A stretch of DNA of 64,000 nt from Pelagomonas calceolata (GCA_918797485.1 CAKKNE010000002.1:3190501-3254500), one strand, 5' to 3'; positions 28,589 to 38,089 are shown, numbered from the stretch's first letter. Notes: generated from the sequence alone by a model not told the origin. Numbers and translations: made by a program.

Positions 28589-28896
28589 TTCTGGTAGGTT
28601 GCGAGCTTATTGGGGGTAGTTTGCGAAGGTGCCAAATTGTGATGTGTTGGAGCTGCCATGATGGTGTTTTCAGGGACCATGCCGGGCAGCCTCGATTTGC
28701 GGCAGAGGCCAGGAAACAAGGCGGTGCGATTTGATTGGGCCTTCTTTTGTAGTATTTCTAAGACCCATATCACTGCTCGGAGATACATAGCACGCTACCC
28801 CAATCACCGTCGACGCGCCCAAGCAACACAAAAAACACCGGGCCGCGCGCGAGAGACCGACATCTGAAACCTAAAGCTTACGACCCCCGTCATAAT
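28589..28896. other. Intergenic, subtilase upstream / AspRS 3' side
   Basis: 308 bp with no gene and no dyad element. This is one of the few promoter gaps without even a degraded copy. Confidence 0.4.
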
Positions 28897-30666
28897 CTAG
28901 GGCGTCAGGCGCCCCGGGTCGCGCGGGAAGCACGAGGTCTTGCGGATGTTCGTCAAATCCAAAAAGAGCATGACCACCCGCTCCAAGCCGACGCCGCCGC
29001 CGCCGTGCGGGAACGCGCCGAACTTGAACGCATCGGTATAACCCTTGATGGAGTCGGGGTGCGGCCCGCCGTGGCCCGCGTCGCCGTGGCAGTGGTTGAC
29101 CCGCTCCATGAGTAAGGTATGGTCGTGGATGCGCTGCGCCCCGGAGCAGATCTCTTGACCCCGCATGAAGATGTCGTAGCTATTGGACAACTGTTCCGCC
29201 GCGGGTACTTTCTTATAAGTAGCAGGATCCGGCATGGTATAGAACGGTCGGATCGACAGGGGGTACTTGTCCATGATATAAAAGTCGGTATCGTACTTTT
29301 CTAAGATGAGATCGCCCAAGATCTTCTCATTTACCGTAGATAGATCATCAAAAGCGCCCTGTTGTTCTTCGGTGACGCCCGCTTCTCGCAGCAACGCAAT
29401 ACCCTCCGCAAAACTAATTCTGAGAGGCTTATCCAAAAATTTGAACGGCTGGAACGGGTAGACCTGCGATACCAACTCCAGCTCCTTGCCGTACTTATTT
29501 TGTAAAGTACGGAAGATATGGTTGAATAACTTGCCGAACAAATCCAGGACCTCGTAGTAGTGCTCGTAGATGGCCATCTCGAAGTCGAGGCCCGTGAACT
29601 CGCACAAATGCCTCCGCGTGTTGCTGTCCTCCGCGCGGAAGACGGGGCCGATCTCGTACACTCGTTCGAAGTCGGCGCATGCTGAGAGCATCTGCTTGTA
29701 GAGTTGGGGCGACTGGGCTAAGCAGCAGTCCCTTCCAAAGTACTCGAGCTTGAATACCGACGAACCACCTTCTGATGATCCAGCTAACAATTTAGGGGAG
29801 TTGACTCCCGTAAAGCCCTGGTCGTTGAGGTAGGACGCAAATAAGAGAGGTACCGCACTTCGAATGCGCATGATGGCCTGGTTGGCCGGGGTTCGTAGAT
29901 CAATCACCCTATGATTCAAGCGCGTGTCCAACCCAACCGTGACTTCGCCCTCCTTCGGGTCGTTCTCGTTGCGACTCGCGTCGACGATCTGGAACGGCAG
30001 ATCGGGTACGGCTTTGGACACGATAAAGCACTTCTTGATCGCGAGCTCGACAGTCGATTGGGTGGTGGCCGAGACCTGGGCCGATGCTACTGAAGCTTCC
30101 ACATCTACAATAGATTCGGAGGGGATCTTGCCCAGGAACGCGACCATGGCCTTGGGGATGGCCGGGGCGCTTGCGACGCCCTGCACCGTGAAGCAGCCCT
30201 GCCTCAGGACGACGAACGCTAAATTGCCCTTCGCTCTGACAGCATGCACTCTAGCGCGGACCCACACGTCGCTCCCGATCAAATGAGGTCCCACAGCACC
30301 GACGGACGTCCACCGCCGCGCCGTCATGGACGCACTCATACAAACCCCGGGCTCGCCGAAGACGTCGGCCGACGCGGCTTCCGCTTCTTTGGCCTTGGCC
30401 GCGTCCTCGGCCGCCTTCTTCTGCTTGGCTAATATCCTCAATTCTTTTTTGGAGGGGCCTTGCGGCGCCTTGGCCTTCTCCTTCTTCTTTTTTTTATCTA
30501 CAATGGCTAAAGCGTGATTGGGGTCGAGGGCCGTGATCTCCTGCTTGAGTTTCAATAAGCCGGCGACCTCGGCCTTGATCGTGTCGGCGTCGGCTTTGCT
30601 GGTCTTGAGCTCCTTGACCTTGAGGCCTTGCGCGCTGATCTGCTGCTCGAGCTCGGGGACGCCCAT
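28897..30666 (-). CDS. DARS1: Cytosolic aspartyl-tRNA synthetase with WHEP domain
   Basis: 589 residues. The N-terminal helical hairpin (QISAQGLKVKELKTSKADAD, then AEVAGLLKLKQEITAL) is a WHEP domain, followed by a Lys-rich linker. The OB-fold anticodon domain (about 120-235) contains DVWVRARVHAVRAKGNLAFV. The class II core has motif 2 GPVFRAEDSNTRRHLCEFTG and motif 3 GGGGVGLERVVMLFLDL, plus the archaeal/eukaryotic AspRS signature PKLLAGSSEGGSSVF and the ending IRKTSCFPRDPGRLTP. It is full length for the eukaryotic cytosolic type. The reaction charges tRNA-Asp with aspartate using ATP. There is no organelle leader. Confidence 0.95.
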   Translation of the reverse strand: MGVPELEQQISAQGLKVKELKTSKADADTIKAEVAGLLKLKQEITALDPNHALAIVDKKKKKEKAKAPQGPSKKELRILAKQKKAAEDAAKAKEAEAASADVFGEPGVCMSASMTARRWTSVGAVGPHLIGSDVWVRARVHAVRAKGNLAFVVLRQGCFTVQGVASAPAIPKAMVAFLGKIPSESIVDVEASVASAQVSATTQSTVELAIKKCFIVSKAVPDLPFQIVDASRNENDPKEGEVTVGLDTRLNHRVIDLRTPANQAIMRIRSAVPLLFASYLNDQGFTGVNSPKLLAGSSEGGSSVFKLEYFGRDCCLAQSPQLYKQMLSACADFERVYEIGPVFRAEDSNTRRHLCEFTGLDFEMAIYEHYYEVLDLFGKLFNHIFRTLQNKYGKELELVSQVYPFQPFKFLDKPLRISFAEGIALLREAGVTEEQQGAFDDLSTVNEKILGDLILEKYDTDFYIMDKYPLSIRPFYTMPDPATYKKVPAAEQLSNSYDIFMRGQEICSGAQRIHDHTLLMERVNHCHGDAGHGGPHPDSIKGYTDAFKFGAFPHGGGGVGLERVVMLFLDLTNIRKTSCFPRDPGRLTP

Positions 30667-30821
30667 GGCTTTGCTGTGGCGTGCTGCTTGAGGTGGTCGC
30701 GTCGGCTAGCGTGCGGTTGCAGCTGTGTTGATGCTGCCTTGTTCTTGCAATCGCCGTGCAGCAATGGCAAGCAAGTGAACGCCCACTCGCTGTGTGTGGC
30801 TCGTCGACGATTTTTGGGAGA

Positions 30822-30842
30822 GCTAGTGTCTTACAACGCTAG
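30822..30842 (+). promoter_or_regulatory. Dyad promoter element, 16-bp class (AspRS / HAD-ankyrin divergent promoter)
   Basis: GCTAGTGTCTTAC then AACGCTAG. CTAG cores at 30823 and 30839. It lies 156 bp from the AspRS start and about 320 bp from the HAD start. The rest of 30667-31160 shows no gene. Confidence 0.75.
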
Positions 30843-31160
30843 GGTCGATGTTTCTCCAGCAGTCTTCTTTCGCTGCATCTCAGTGCCGAAAGCACGCATG
30901 GCTCATGCAAGGCCACGGCCCCTGAAGCTTGGACTTTTGGCCACCGCAGTCCGTGATTGATGCCCCATTAATCGGCTGGTGATTGGGTTGCAAACGACAT
31001 AACCTGCGAAGGACGCGAGTTCGATTGCATCTATCGCTGCTGCATATTGGCAGACTTTGGTAGGGAGAGCAGACAGCTCACCACTCAAAGACTCAAACGT
31101 GCGCTGCTTTGATAGGTTGCACGCCACGCATTTGCGACCAGGATCACGCGTTGTGTGTGA

Positions 31161-32318
31161 ATGCGTTCGAAACTCCTGATGATGGCCGCGCGCGGCCTGT
31201 CAACGACAGCACGGCGCCCGCTGCGAGGCGTCGTCTTCGACCTGGACGGCACGCTCACGGTGCCGAACCTGGATTTCAAGGTCATGTACGAGCGCTGCGG
31301 CGTCCCTCAGAACGAGGACATTCTCGAGGCCATCGCGGCGATGCCCGACGCCGAGGCCGCAACAGCCGCGGCGATCGTCGAGGAGATGGAGGAGGAAGGG
31401 CGCCGGACCTTGGAGCTGACGCCGGGCGCGCGGGAGTTCGCCGAGTGGCTGGCGCGGCAGGGCATTCCCACGGCCCTCGTGACGCGCAACACACGCGCAA
31501 CAATCGACCACCTCCACGCGACGCTCTGGAAGGGCCTGCCGCCCTTTTCGCCCGCGATTTCTAGGGATGACACCTACGCGCCCAAGCCGCATCCCGCGGC
31601 GCTCGAGGCCATTTTGAAGACGTGGGAGATCGCTGATCCGGCCGAGGTTGTGATGGTCGGGGACTCGCCGGCGAACGACGTGGTCTTCGGGAAGAAAGCG
31701 GGCGTGGCGACGGCGCTCGTCGACTCCGGAAGACGGTTTGTAGAAGGTGGCTCCGACGAAGGCGCTTCCATGGTAGTGGAGAACATCGCGGCCTTGGCCG
31801 CCGGCTTCCACGAGCGCTTCGAGCTCCCGAAGGCGGGCCCGCTTCAGAAGTACGACGTCCCTTCTCCTAGTTCGGACGCGGGGAAGGCGGCGGTTGCTGG
31901 GGACCTGGCCCGCCTCGAGGCCTGCGCCGACGTCTCTCTTCCCGACGCCTCGGGGAACACGCCGCTCATCTGGGCGGCCGACAGCGGGGCCGCCGACGTT
32001 ATTCCTTACTTGCGGGACCGCTGCGACGTGAATCACCGCGGCTATCTTGGTGCAACTGCTGTGTGTCGCGCGGCCCGCAAGGGCCATCTCGACGTTTTAC
32101 AATTATTGCTCAAGGCGGACGTAGACGTTAATCTACCGAATGACAAGATGCAGTCGCCGTTGCACTTCGCAGCCTTCAAGCAGAACCGCGCTTGCGTGGA
32201 TGCGCTGCTCGCCGCCGGTGCGTCGACGTACGTCCTCGACCGCAAGGGCCGCACGCCGGCGGAAGACACAAGTGACGAAGAGATCCGCGCGGCCATCCTG
32301 GATGGCCGCGCTAGCTAG
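31161..32318 (+). CDS. HAD-superfamily phosphatase fused to ankyrin repeats
   Basis: 385 residues. A short basic leader (AARGLSTTARRPLRG) could target an organelle. The HAD domain (about 22-215) has motif I VVFDLDGTLT, motif II TALVTRNTRAT, motif III with KPHP and motif IV VVMVGDSPANDV. All catalytic aspartates and the Lys are present, with a helical cap between motifs I and II, as in the phosphoglycolate phosphatase-like subgroup. Three ankyrin repeats follow (about 240-370): DASGNTPLIWAADSGAADVI, YLGATAVCRAARKGHLDVLQ, KMQSPLHFAAFKQNRACVDA. The ankyrin end presumably binds a partner. The substrate cannot be deduced. Starts at Met 7 or 8 are equally possible. Confidence 0.8.
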   Translation: MRSKLLMMAARGLSTTARRPLRGVVFDLDGTLTVPNLDFKVMYERCGVPQNEDILEAIAAMPDAEAATAAAIVEEMEEEGRRTLELTPGAREFAEWLARQGIPTALVTRNTRATIDHLHATLWKGLPPFSPAISRDDTYAPKPHPAALEAILKTWEIADPAEVVMVGDSPANDVVFGKKAGVATALVDSGRRFVEGGSDEGASMVVENIAALAAGFHERFELPKAGPLQKYDVPSPSSDAGKAAVAGDLARLEACADVSLPDASGNTPLIWAADSGAADVIPYLRDRCDVNHRGYLGATAVCRAARKGHLDVLQLLLKADVDVNLPNDKMQSPLHFAAFKQNRACVDALLAAGASTYVLDRKGRTPAEDTSDEEIRAAILDGRAS

Positions 32319-32340
32319 TGTTGTAATATGCAAAAAGTTA

Positions 32341-32997
32341 CTACGCGTGCAGCGCCGCGAGCTTCTCGTTGAGCGACTTCAGGAGCCCGCTCTCCGTCTC
32401 GAGGGCGGCCCTCAACTCCGTGACGATGCCCTCGGCCTCCTTGGCGATCCTGGCGAGGTCCTCCGGGGTCGTCGCGGCGGCCGCCGGCGCCGCCGGCGCC
32501 GGCGACGCGGCGGCCTCGGTCGCCGACATGGCCGGCGTCTTATCCTCCTCGACGGGCTCGACGGTCGCCGCCGCCGCTGCCTCGGCTTTCTTCGCGGCCC
32601 GTGCGGCCTTTCGCTCCTCCTTGGTCGATCCGTCGGACGCTGCGGTCTCAGAGACGGGCTCGACCGTCGCGGCGGCCGGCGCCGCGGCTGCGGCCGGCGC
32701 GGCCGCTGTGGCCGCCGGCGCCGCGGCCGTGGCCGCCGGCGCCGCCGGTGCCGCCGCGGCGGCGGCCTTGGCCTTCTCGGCCTCGGCGAGCATGGCCTTG
32801 GCTTTTTCCATAGCGGCGGCAGCTTCAGCCATGGCCTTCTCGCGCTGCGCCTCCTCCTGCTTTTTTAAGTCGGCCGCCTCGTCCTCGGGGACCAAATTCA
32901 CCTCCTGGAGCGTGCGGCCTCGGCTGCGCGTTGCTCTCAGGTTGTCCGCATGGGAGAGGCTGAGGGCCAATGCTACGACGAGCTTGCGCAGCATCAT
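32341..32997 (-). CDS. Secreted Ala/Pro-rich coiled protein, related to the N-terminus of the 39.2-kb gene product
   Basis: 218 residues. The signal peptide is MMLRKLVVALALSLSHA. A charged helix follows (DLKKQEEAQREKAMAEAAAA, then MEKAKAMLAEAEKAKAA), then Ala-Pro low complexity and a C-terminal helix VTELRAALETESGLLKSLNE plus KLAALHA. The same order and similar local sequence (signal peptide, LRG/RR-LE block, QEEA coil with M-A-K-A-x-A, Ala/Pro run, then L-x-A-x-L-x-x-E-S-x-L-L-x-x-L-x-x-K-L) occurs in the first ~270 residues of the protein encoded at 39238. Function unknown. Confidence 0.65.
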   Translation of the reverse strand: MMLRKLVVALALSLSHADNLRATRSRGRTLQEVNLVPEDEAADLKKQEEAQREKAMAEAAAAMEKAKAMLAEAEKAKAAAAAAPAAPAATAAAPAATAAAPAAAAAPAAATVEPVSETAASDGSTKEERKAARAAKKAEAAAAATVEPVEEDKTPAMSATEAAASPAPAAPAAAATTPEDLARIAKEAEGIVTELRAALETESGLLKSLNEKLAALHA

Positions 32998-33127
32998 CGA
33001 CGGTCGCTCGCGAGGCCGGGGCTATGGGATGATGCGGGGGCAGCTTTTAAAGCCGTGGGAGCGCACGGTGTTGGTTGCAGGAGATGCACAAAAATTATTT
33101 TGTGTCCAGCAAGTGATCGAGAGGCCG

Positions 33128-33149
33128 CCTAGCAGGCGCTCTGCTTAGC
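33128..33149. promoter_or_regulatory. Possible degraded dyad element upstream of the Ala-rich gene
   Basis: CCTAGCAGGCG then CTCTGCTTAGC, with one intact CTAG arm and one TTAGC arm. It lies 131 bp upstream of the start at 32997. The core is not conserved. Confidence 0.25.
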
Positions 33150-33210
33150 CGCGTCTGTCACTCTGCGGTGGTAAGTATCCAAATAATCACAGATTACACA
33201 CAGAATAAAA

Positions 33211-34629
33211 TCACCCGCGCGGCATCTCCGAGTAGTCGTCGACGACGAAGGAGCCGCTCGTCGCTCGCGTCGTCGGCGCGGCCTCCTCCATGAGCGGCTC
33301 CTCCAGGGAGTCCTCCGTCGGCGCGCGCCGCCGCGGCACCAAACCCGCGGTGTGCGGGTCGACGCGGCCTACCAACGCCAGCCAGACCAATGCCGCGATT
33401 AATTGTGTTGCGGCAGTCACGACAAACGTCAGGGCGTACCCTCCTCGATCGACCAAATAGCCGCCGAGCACGGCGCTCCCCGACCAGCCGAACCGTGTGA
33501 CCCCGTCGAGCGCGTTCCAGCGGCCTCGACTCGCGTGAGGCACGTGGTCGTTGAGCGCCGCCTTTTTTAATGGGCGACAGGCGTGCTGCGCGCAAGTGAG
33601 CAAATATAAGAGAACTGCACCGGCGCGCTTGATGGTTGACGTCAACGCGGGCCGCCCGGGGCGCAGGACGTTTAGACGCCCTGCGTCGGCCCAAGCCAGA
33701 CCTATCAGTGCAATCGCGGCCAGGACCATGCAGACGGCGCAGACGCGAGCTTTCCCGGCGGACTGGCTCCACCGCTCGCAGACCCGCGACCCGCAGATCA
33801 TAACTAAAGCGGCGCCGATGGACAACGCGTTCGCCGCGACGGGCGAGAAGGCCGCCCGGTTCTTGAAGAAGAGCGGAATAAACTTCACCGTCATGCCCGA
33901 CCCGAAGCCTGATATTAGATCCGCCACCAGTATCAGCCGCGCGATGCCCTCGTCGCCCTCCTTGTCTGCCTCCTCGTCGTCGCACGCATCCGCGCCCACG
34001 TCTCGCAACCCCAGTAAGAGGAGCGCCGGCGGCGCGCACAGCGCCAGACCGACGACTGCCACTGTTTTCAGCGCGGCGAGGGACCAGTCGTCCCCAATGC
34101 ATAGGAAGAGCACCAGCGCCAGCGCCGGGCCCGCCGTCGTCGCCAAAAGGGTCAGCATGAATTTTTGTGATGTCGCCTCGGCGCGTTGCGCGCCGCGCGT
34201 CGTCGAGTCCGCGAAGAGCGTCTCGAGGGCCGTGCTCCACACTCCTTGATACGCGCCGAACGCCGCAAGGCCGACCGTGACGTAGTCGAAGCGCGCCCGG
34301 GCGGAGACGTCGCTTACGGCAATGGCCAGGATCAGTCCTAACGAGGCCACCACGCCCGTGACGCAGGCGACGCGGCAGACGGTCCGCCGCCGGAACCGGT
34401 CGGCCGCCCAGCCCGCGAGCAGGCCGCAGGCGCACTGCGCGATGCCCTGGGCGCCCTCGGCGAGGCCCACCCGCGCGTTCGACCCGCCCGTGAGCACGTA
34501 GAGGTAGCCGCTCAGCACGGCGTAGGACCAGACTCCTCGTGCCGCGCCGGCCGCCAGCGTGAAGGCGTAGGCGAGGCTGAGGTTTCTTGCTTTTGTCTTG
34601 TCGATTGTTGGTGTGGGTGGAGCGCACAT
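33211..34629 (-). CDS. Major facilitator superfamily transporter
   Basis: 472 residues from the ATG at 34629. The frame is open to 35136, but the extra N-terminal ~169 codons cross the dyad element at 34826 and are not protein-like, so the Met before PPTPTIDKTKARNLSLAYAF is used. About 11-12 hydrophobic helices occur. The loop after helix 2 is GLLAGWAADRFRRRTVCRV, the MFS signature (G-x-x-x-D-R-x-x-R-R). The acidic tail has EDSLEEPLMEEA, a dileucine-like ELL/EPLM sorting motif. The closest style is the DUF/MFS_1 group of algal transporters. The substrate is unknown. Confidence 0.75.
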   Translation of the reverse strand: MCAPPTPTIDKTKARNLSLAYAFTLAAGAARGVWSYAVLSGYLYVLTGGSNARVGLAEGAQGIAQCACGLLAGWAADRFRRRTVCRVACVTGVVASLGLILAIAVSDVSARARFDYVTVGLAAFGAYQGVWSTALETLFADSTTRGAQRAEATSQKFMLTLLATTAGPALALVLFLCIGDDWSLAALKTVAVVGLALCAPPALLLLGLRDVGADACDDEEADKEGDEGIARLILVADLISGFGSGMTVKFIPLFFKNRAAFSPVAANALSIGAALVMICGSRVCERWSQSAGKARVCAVCMVLAAIALIGLAWADAGRLNVLRPGRPALTSTIKRAGAVLLYLLTCAQHACRPLKKAALNDHVPHASRGRWNALDGVTRFGWSGSAVLGGYLVDRGGYALTFVVTAATQLIAALVWLALVGRVDPHTAGLVPRRRAPTEDSLEEPLMEEAAPTTRATSGSFVVDDYSEMPRG

Positions 34630-34825
34630 TCTATCAGAGCTTGTGCGCCGCCCGGCGGCCCGCTGGTTGCACAGGGCTCCCGCTTCAGAGAGGCTCTCTG
34701 GTACTACCCTAGTCGAAGTCGTGCGGCAAGCGCACTGGGTCCAGAGCTTCTCGCAACTTGCGAGTTTCCCAAATTTCACGTGTAAGCTGCGGTGTAGGAG
34801 CTGCCAGCTCGTGCAGCAGCCGCTT

Positions 34826-34849
34826 CCTAGTGTCTTACAGACCGCTAGC
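34826..34849 (+). promoter_or_regulatory. Dyad promoter element, 18-bp class (MFS / 34.9-kb gene divergent promoter)
   Basis: CCTAGTGTCTTAC then AGACCGCTAGC. CTAG cores at 34827 and 34845. It lies 197 bp from the MFS start and 67 bp from the plus-strand ATG at 34916. Confidence 0.8.
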
Positions 34850-34915
34850 TCCTGGCGCGGCGGACGCGAAGCACGCTGTTTTCGAGCCTCTGCGCAAGCG
34901 TGGCGCTGCATTTCC

Positions 34916-35459
34916 ATGGCTGCGAGTGATCTTGGTCCAAAGGCGTTGAATGTCGCAGCGCTCAATGACTTGTGCCATCTGTGCCCAACCTGGACCCAGG
35001 CTGGCTGTGCGCTAAACGCGGTCAGCCGCGAGGTATCAAAGCTCGCAGCAAACGTGCGACGCCGGCGGCGGCGGAAACTGCTCGCGCTGCGCAATGAGAT
35101 CCGCCGGCACACTTTCGTGACGCTCCGGACCGTCAAAGGCGAGTGCAGCTGTTGGTGGAAAATCCACGGCGTGCGGGACGAAACCGTCGCGGTCTGCGCA
35201 GAAATTATTCATGTCAAGTCGCATTTTCGCGCGTGAGTTAAGATTTCACCCGTTCGGTGCAACGCAGGTCGTTCTCGAGCGCCTCGAGATGCGTCATGAC
35301 AAGAACCGCTTCTGCGTCATCATGGTGCCTCTCGACGAGTGGGAGGCGAAGTTCGAAGAGTGGAACGACGACGAAGACCATAGAGTGTCCCTCTGCCAGG
35401 AATGCTGGTACGACGGCTTTATGATGTACCCTCACGTTTTCGGCCATGAGTCGGATTAG
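34916..35459 (+). CDS. Small F-box-like protein, probably two exons, unknown
   Basis: Exon 1 starts with MAASDLGPKALNVAALNDLC and continues through a helical, F-box-like stretch (LCHLCPTWTQAGCALNAVSR, then EVSKLAANV) and CSCWWKIHGVRDE. A second frame, open from about 35211, gives FCVIMVPLDEWEAKFEEWND and LCQECWYDGFMMYPHVFG, rich in Trp, Tyr and Cys and convincingly coding, with stop at 35459. A donor at 35171 (GTGCGG) or 35213 (GTCAAG) with the acceptor at 35267 (CAACGCAG) joins the frames. The textbook donor GTGAGT at 35233 gives the wrong phase. No family is recognised beyond the weak F-box resemblance. Confidence 0.45.
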
Positions 35460-35481
35460 TTGGCCATGAGTCGGATTAGTT
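35442..35481 (+). repeat. 20-bp tandem duplication across a stop codon
   Basis: GGCCATGAGTCGGATTAGTT occurs twice head to tail (35442-35461, 35462-35481). The first copy contains the stop of the 34.9-kb gene (TAG at 35457-35459). Confidence 0.8.
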
Positions 35482-35555
35482 GGCTTGGCGCTATGTACTA
35501 AGTTTGTGAATCTAAACGATCTGGAAACGTCCGCTGCCTGCCGTGAACATTTTAC

Positions 35556-37700
35556 TCACCCCACGCTCAGCGGCGGCGTCCACTGGCTCCGCCCCGTCGC
35601 GACGTTGTGGTAGAAGGGCCGCCGCTTCTCCTCGGACCACGCGACGCGCCACTCGTCATCCAAGACCGTCGTCGGCACGTCCTCCTCCTCTTCTTCTGTC
35701 GCGGAGGAGGACTCTTCAACAGGCGCCGGCGGGACGGCGCCGCCGGCCGGCAGCACGCCGGGCACCGCAATCTCCATTGAAGGGCCGAATTTCGCGAGCG
35801 TCTCCCCGACGCAGAACGCCGCGCGGAACAAGTACGAGCGCCCCGCCGTCAGGTTCGGCACGAGCGCTCTATCAGAACCGCCCCGGTAGCAACGCCGCCA
35901 GGCGTCATCTGAGGCGTCCCGGACCTCGACGACGTAGACGGCGTCCCGCGACGGCCGCGGCGGCGCTAATTGTAACTCGCAGGTGCGCTCGCACCAGCCC
36001 GGCCCCGTGGCTACTTTACAAGGGTCAGGCGGCGTCTTGTACCACCGGATGATTTTGGGCTTCTTCGGCGCGGGCCCGGCCGTACAGAAGGCGTGCGCCG
36101 CAAATCTTGAAACCTGGCCGCGCGCCGCCGCGACGCAGCACCGTACCCTGTAGCGCGTCAGGGGCCTCAGGTTCTCCACCCTACAGCCGGCGCCGGGGCC
36201 CGCGTAGACCGGCTGCCACGCGCCCGCGCGGAAGACGTCGAGCTTGATCGCGTAGTCCGCCTCGGCCGCGGCCGCCTCCGACTTGAGAGAGCAAGCCGCT
36301 TGCCTTTCAGCAAGCTTGACCACGAGCTTCTCGGGCACGCCCTGCAACCTATACTTCTCCGCGACGCTCCCGAGCAGCTTCATGTGAGACCGCTGGACGA
36401 CCCCGAGCCGCTCCCAGTCCCCCGCGTCTCTTGCCCTCGCACACCGCGCGCCGTCTATTCGCAAAGAGGCCCAGGTCCTTCCATAAACCTCTTCCAGTCG
36501 ATGCGGCCTCAGGAGGAGCGCGCGGACTTCATCACTCGACAGCTTGTCCAGTGATACTTTGCCGGCGACGGCCCGGTCGTCGCTCGCGACTTTTGCGTTC
36601 GTGGACGTGTCGCGCCGCGTCCACCGCGGCGTCCACCTTAGTAAGAGCGCGCGCTCCTCCGCGCGCGCCAGCTCCAGGAACGGCGCCTCGAAGAGTACTG
36701 TGGAAGCCTTCTGCACCCGACGCCTCATCGTCGTAGAGGGCCCGTCGTCCTCGGACGCCCACCGCACCAACTTCGCGAGGCCCTCGCTTCGACGCTCGGC
36801 ACCGTCCGGCAGCTTGTACGCAGTGAAAGGCGGCCAGAGGCCCCGTACCACCACCGCGCCCCATAATTCATAAGGTTCGACGGACGACGCGCCCATGCCC
36901 GCGTCGTCCTTTAAACCTAAAGAACGAGCCACGGGTGGAGGCATCTCCGCCGCGGCGTCGATCTCCACGCGTTTCCTCACGCGATCGATGCCGGACACGC
37001 GGACCCACCGGCCCCTATCATGTCTCAATTTCATCCAGTCGCCCTGTTGTAGCGACGGTAATGCAGGCAGCGACGCGTCCGTGCACGCGACTTTACTCAA
37101 CCCAATTGCGTCGCAGAACCATCGTTTCAATTGCGCCGCTAAAGGTTCTGCGGAGGGTTCTCCCTCGAAATCCGTCAAAGGGACGACATCCACGGCAGCG
37201 ACGGGCTCCGCCCTCAAGACAAGTCCGGCGCCCGGCTTCGCACCGTCCATCTTCCCATAACTTTGGGAAGTGACGTGCTCGACGTCCCAGTCCGCTTCTG
37301 GTGAGGCGAAGCGCCGCCACTTCCGCGCGCATTTTGTGGGGACGTGTGCATCATCATTACCTTCTCGCATCCACTGGGTCCAGCTCCCCAACAACGTACA
37401 CGCGTCGACGGCCGCGAGGGCCCTCCCGACCTCGTCGCCTCTGTCATGCTTGAGTCTTTCCAAACACCTTCGAGCTTGCGCCCTATCTTGAGACAACTGC
37501 CGGTCCGCTTTTCGAGCCAGGTCCTCGGCGTCCTGTAATTTAATGGCGCGCGCCTCGCGTTCCGCGCGGTTCGCCTCAAAAACGAGTTCCTCCAGTGCCG
37601 TTCTATTGGCGAAGGCGGCGCTCTCCATGGACTTTGTTAACGGAGGCGGCGGCGGGTCGTTTTCCGGTAAGGGGTCCCGGGGGTAGTGGTAGCCGTCCAT
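35556..37700 (-). CDS. Large protein with fibronectin-III-like modules and a C-terminal WW domain
   Basis: 714 residues. The N-terminal ~120 residues are charged coil (EELVFEANRAEREARAIKLQ). The middle is unrecognised, with QQGDWMKLRHDRGRWVRVSG resembling a small SH3-like or tudor-like barrel. From about 470 there are two FN3-like modules, seen as VYAGPGAGCRVENLRPLTRY-RVRC and CYRGGSDRALVPNLTAGRSY-LFRA. The last ~30 residues are a WW domain: EWRVAWSEEKRRPFYHNVATG-RSQWTPP, with both Trp and the Tyr-His pair. WW binds Pro-rich partners and FN3 mediates protein contacts, so this is probably an intracellular scaffold. There is no signal peptide. Confidence 0.7.
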   Translation of the reverse strand: MDGYHYPRDPLPENDPPPPPLTKSMESAAFANRTALEELVFEANRAEREARAIKLQDAEDLARKADRQLSQDRAQARRCLERLKHDRGDEVGRALAAVDACTLLGSWTQWMREGNDDAHVPTKCARKWRRFASPEADWDVEHVTSQSYGKMDGAKPGAGLVLRAEPVAAVDVVPLTDFEGEPSAEPLAAQLKRWFCDAIGLSKVACTDASLPALPSLQQGDWMKLRHDRGRWVRVSGIDRVRKRVEIDAAAEMPPPVARSLGLKDDAGMGASSVEPYELWGAVVVRGLWPPFTAYKLPDGAERRSEGLAKLVRWASEDDGPSTTMRRRVQKASTVLFEAPFLELARAEERALLLRWTPRWTRRDTSTNAKVASDDRAVAGKVSLDKLSSDEVRALLLRPHRLEEVYGRTWASLRIDGARCARARDAGDWERLGVVQRSHMKLLGSVAEKYRLQGVPEKLVVKLAERQAACSLKSEAAAAEADYAIKLDVFRAGAWQPVYAGPGAGCRVENLRPLTRYRVRCCVAAARGQVSRFAAHAFCTAGPAPKKPKIIRWYKTPPDPCKVATGPGWCERTCELQLAPPRPSRDAVYVVEVRDASDDAWRRCYRGGSDRALVPNLTAGRSYLFRAAFCVGETLAKFGPSMEIAVPGVLPAGGAVPPAPVEESSSATEEEEEDVPTTVLDDEWRVAWSEEKRRPFYHNVATGRSQWTPPLSVG

Positions 37701-37843
37701 GCTTGTGCGTTGCGTCGCGTTTGGAGGCGTGTGGAGGCTGCCCTGCTCTAGAGTGAGTGGTGTGTCCTACTTACTGTGCGCCTTGGGAGGCAGCCTTTTC
37801 GCCTGTGGGTCGTTGCTTCGACAAATGGAGACGAATGCGACCA

Positions 37844-37859
37844 GCTAGGGCTAGCTAGC
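37844..37859. promoter_or_regulatory. Degraded dyad element (FN3/WW gene upstream)
   Basis: GCTAGGGCTAGCTAGC holds several CTAG cores without the TGTCTTAC core. It lies 144 bp upstream of the FN3/WW start, where intact elements sit in other promoters. The rest of 37701-38089 shows nothing. Confidence 0.35.
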
Positions 37860-38089
37860 CGACCCACGCACGCTGCTTTTGTGCGCGCTGGTCTCAACTG
37901 GCATGCAGGTTTTGCTCCGTGCGGGGTGATGATACAGATGTACGACGCGCGTGTTTTCCCCCGAGGGGCTCCGCCCACTAGTCCTAGAACCGAACAGAAA
38001 CGAACACGGATACCATCGAGCACGCGCCCTCCCCGCCGCCGCGCCGACGCAAAGATATACTACTACGTTACGTCATAAAAGCAAGGGCG

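Noticed and set aside
28589-28788. Upstream extension of the subtilase frame
   Set aside because: It is out of frame with the signal peptide. A spliced model starting at 28588 explains the leader.
31000-31040. GAGTTCGATTGCA resembling a tRNA T-loop
   Set aside because: No matching acceptor, D or anticodon arms could be folded around it.
33194-34627. 477-aa alternative minus frame over the MFS gene
   Set aside because: Arg/Gly-rich shadow. The other minus frame gives the transmembrane helices and the MFS signature loop.
34630-35136. N-terminal extension of the MFS frame to 35136
   Set aside because: It crosses the dyad promoter element and lacks protein-like sequence. The start at 34629 fits the family better.
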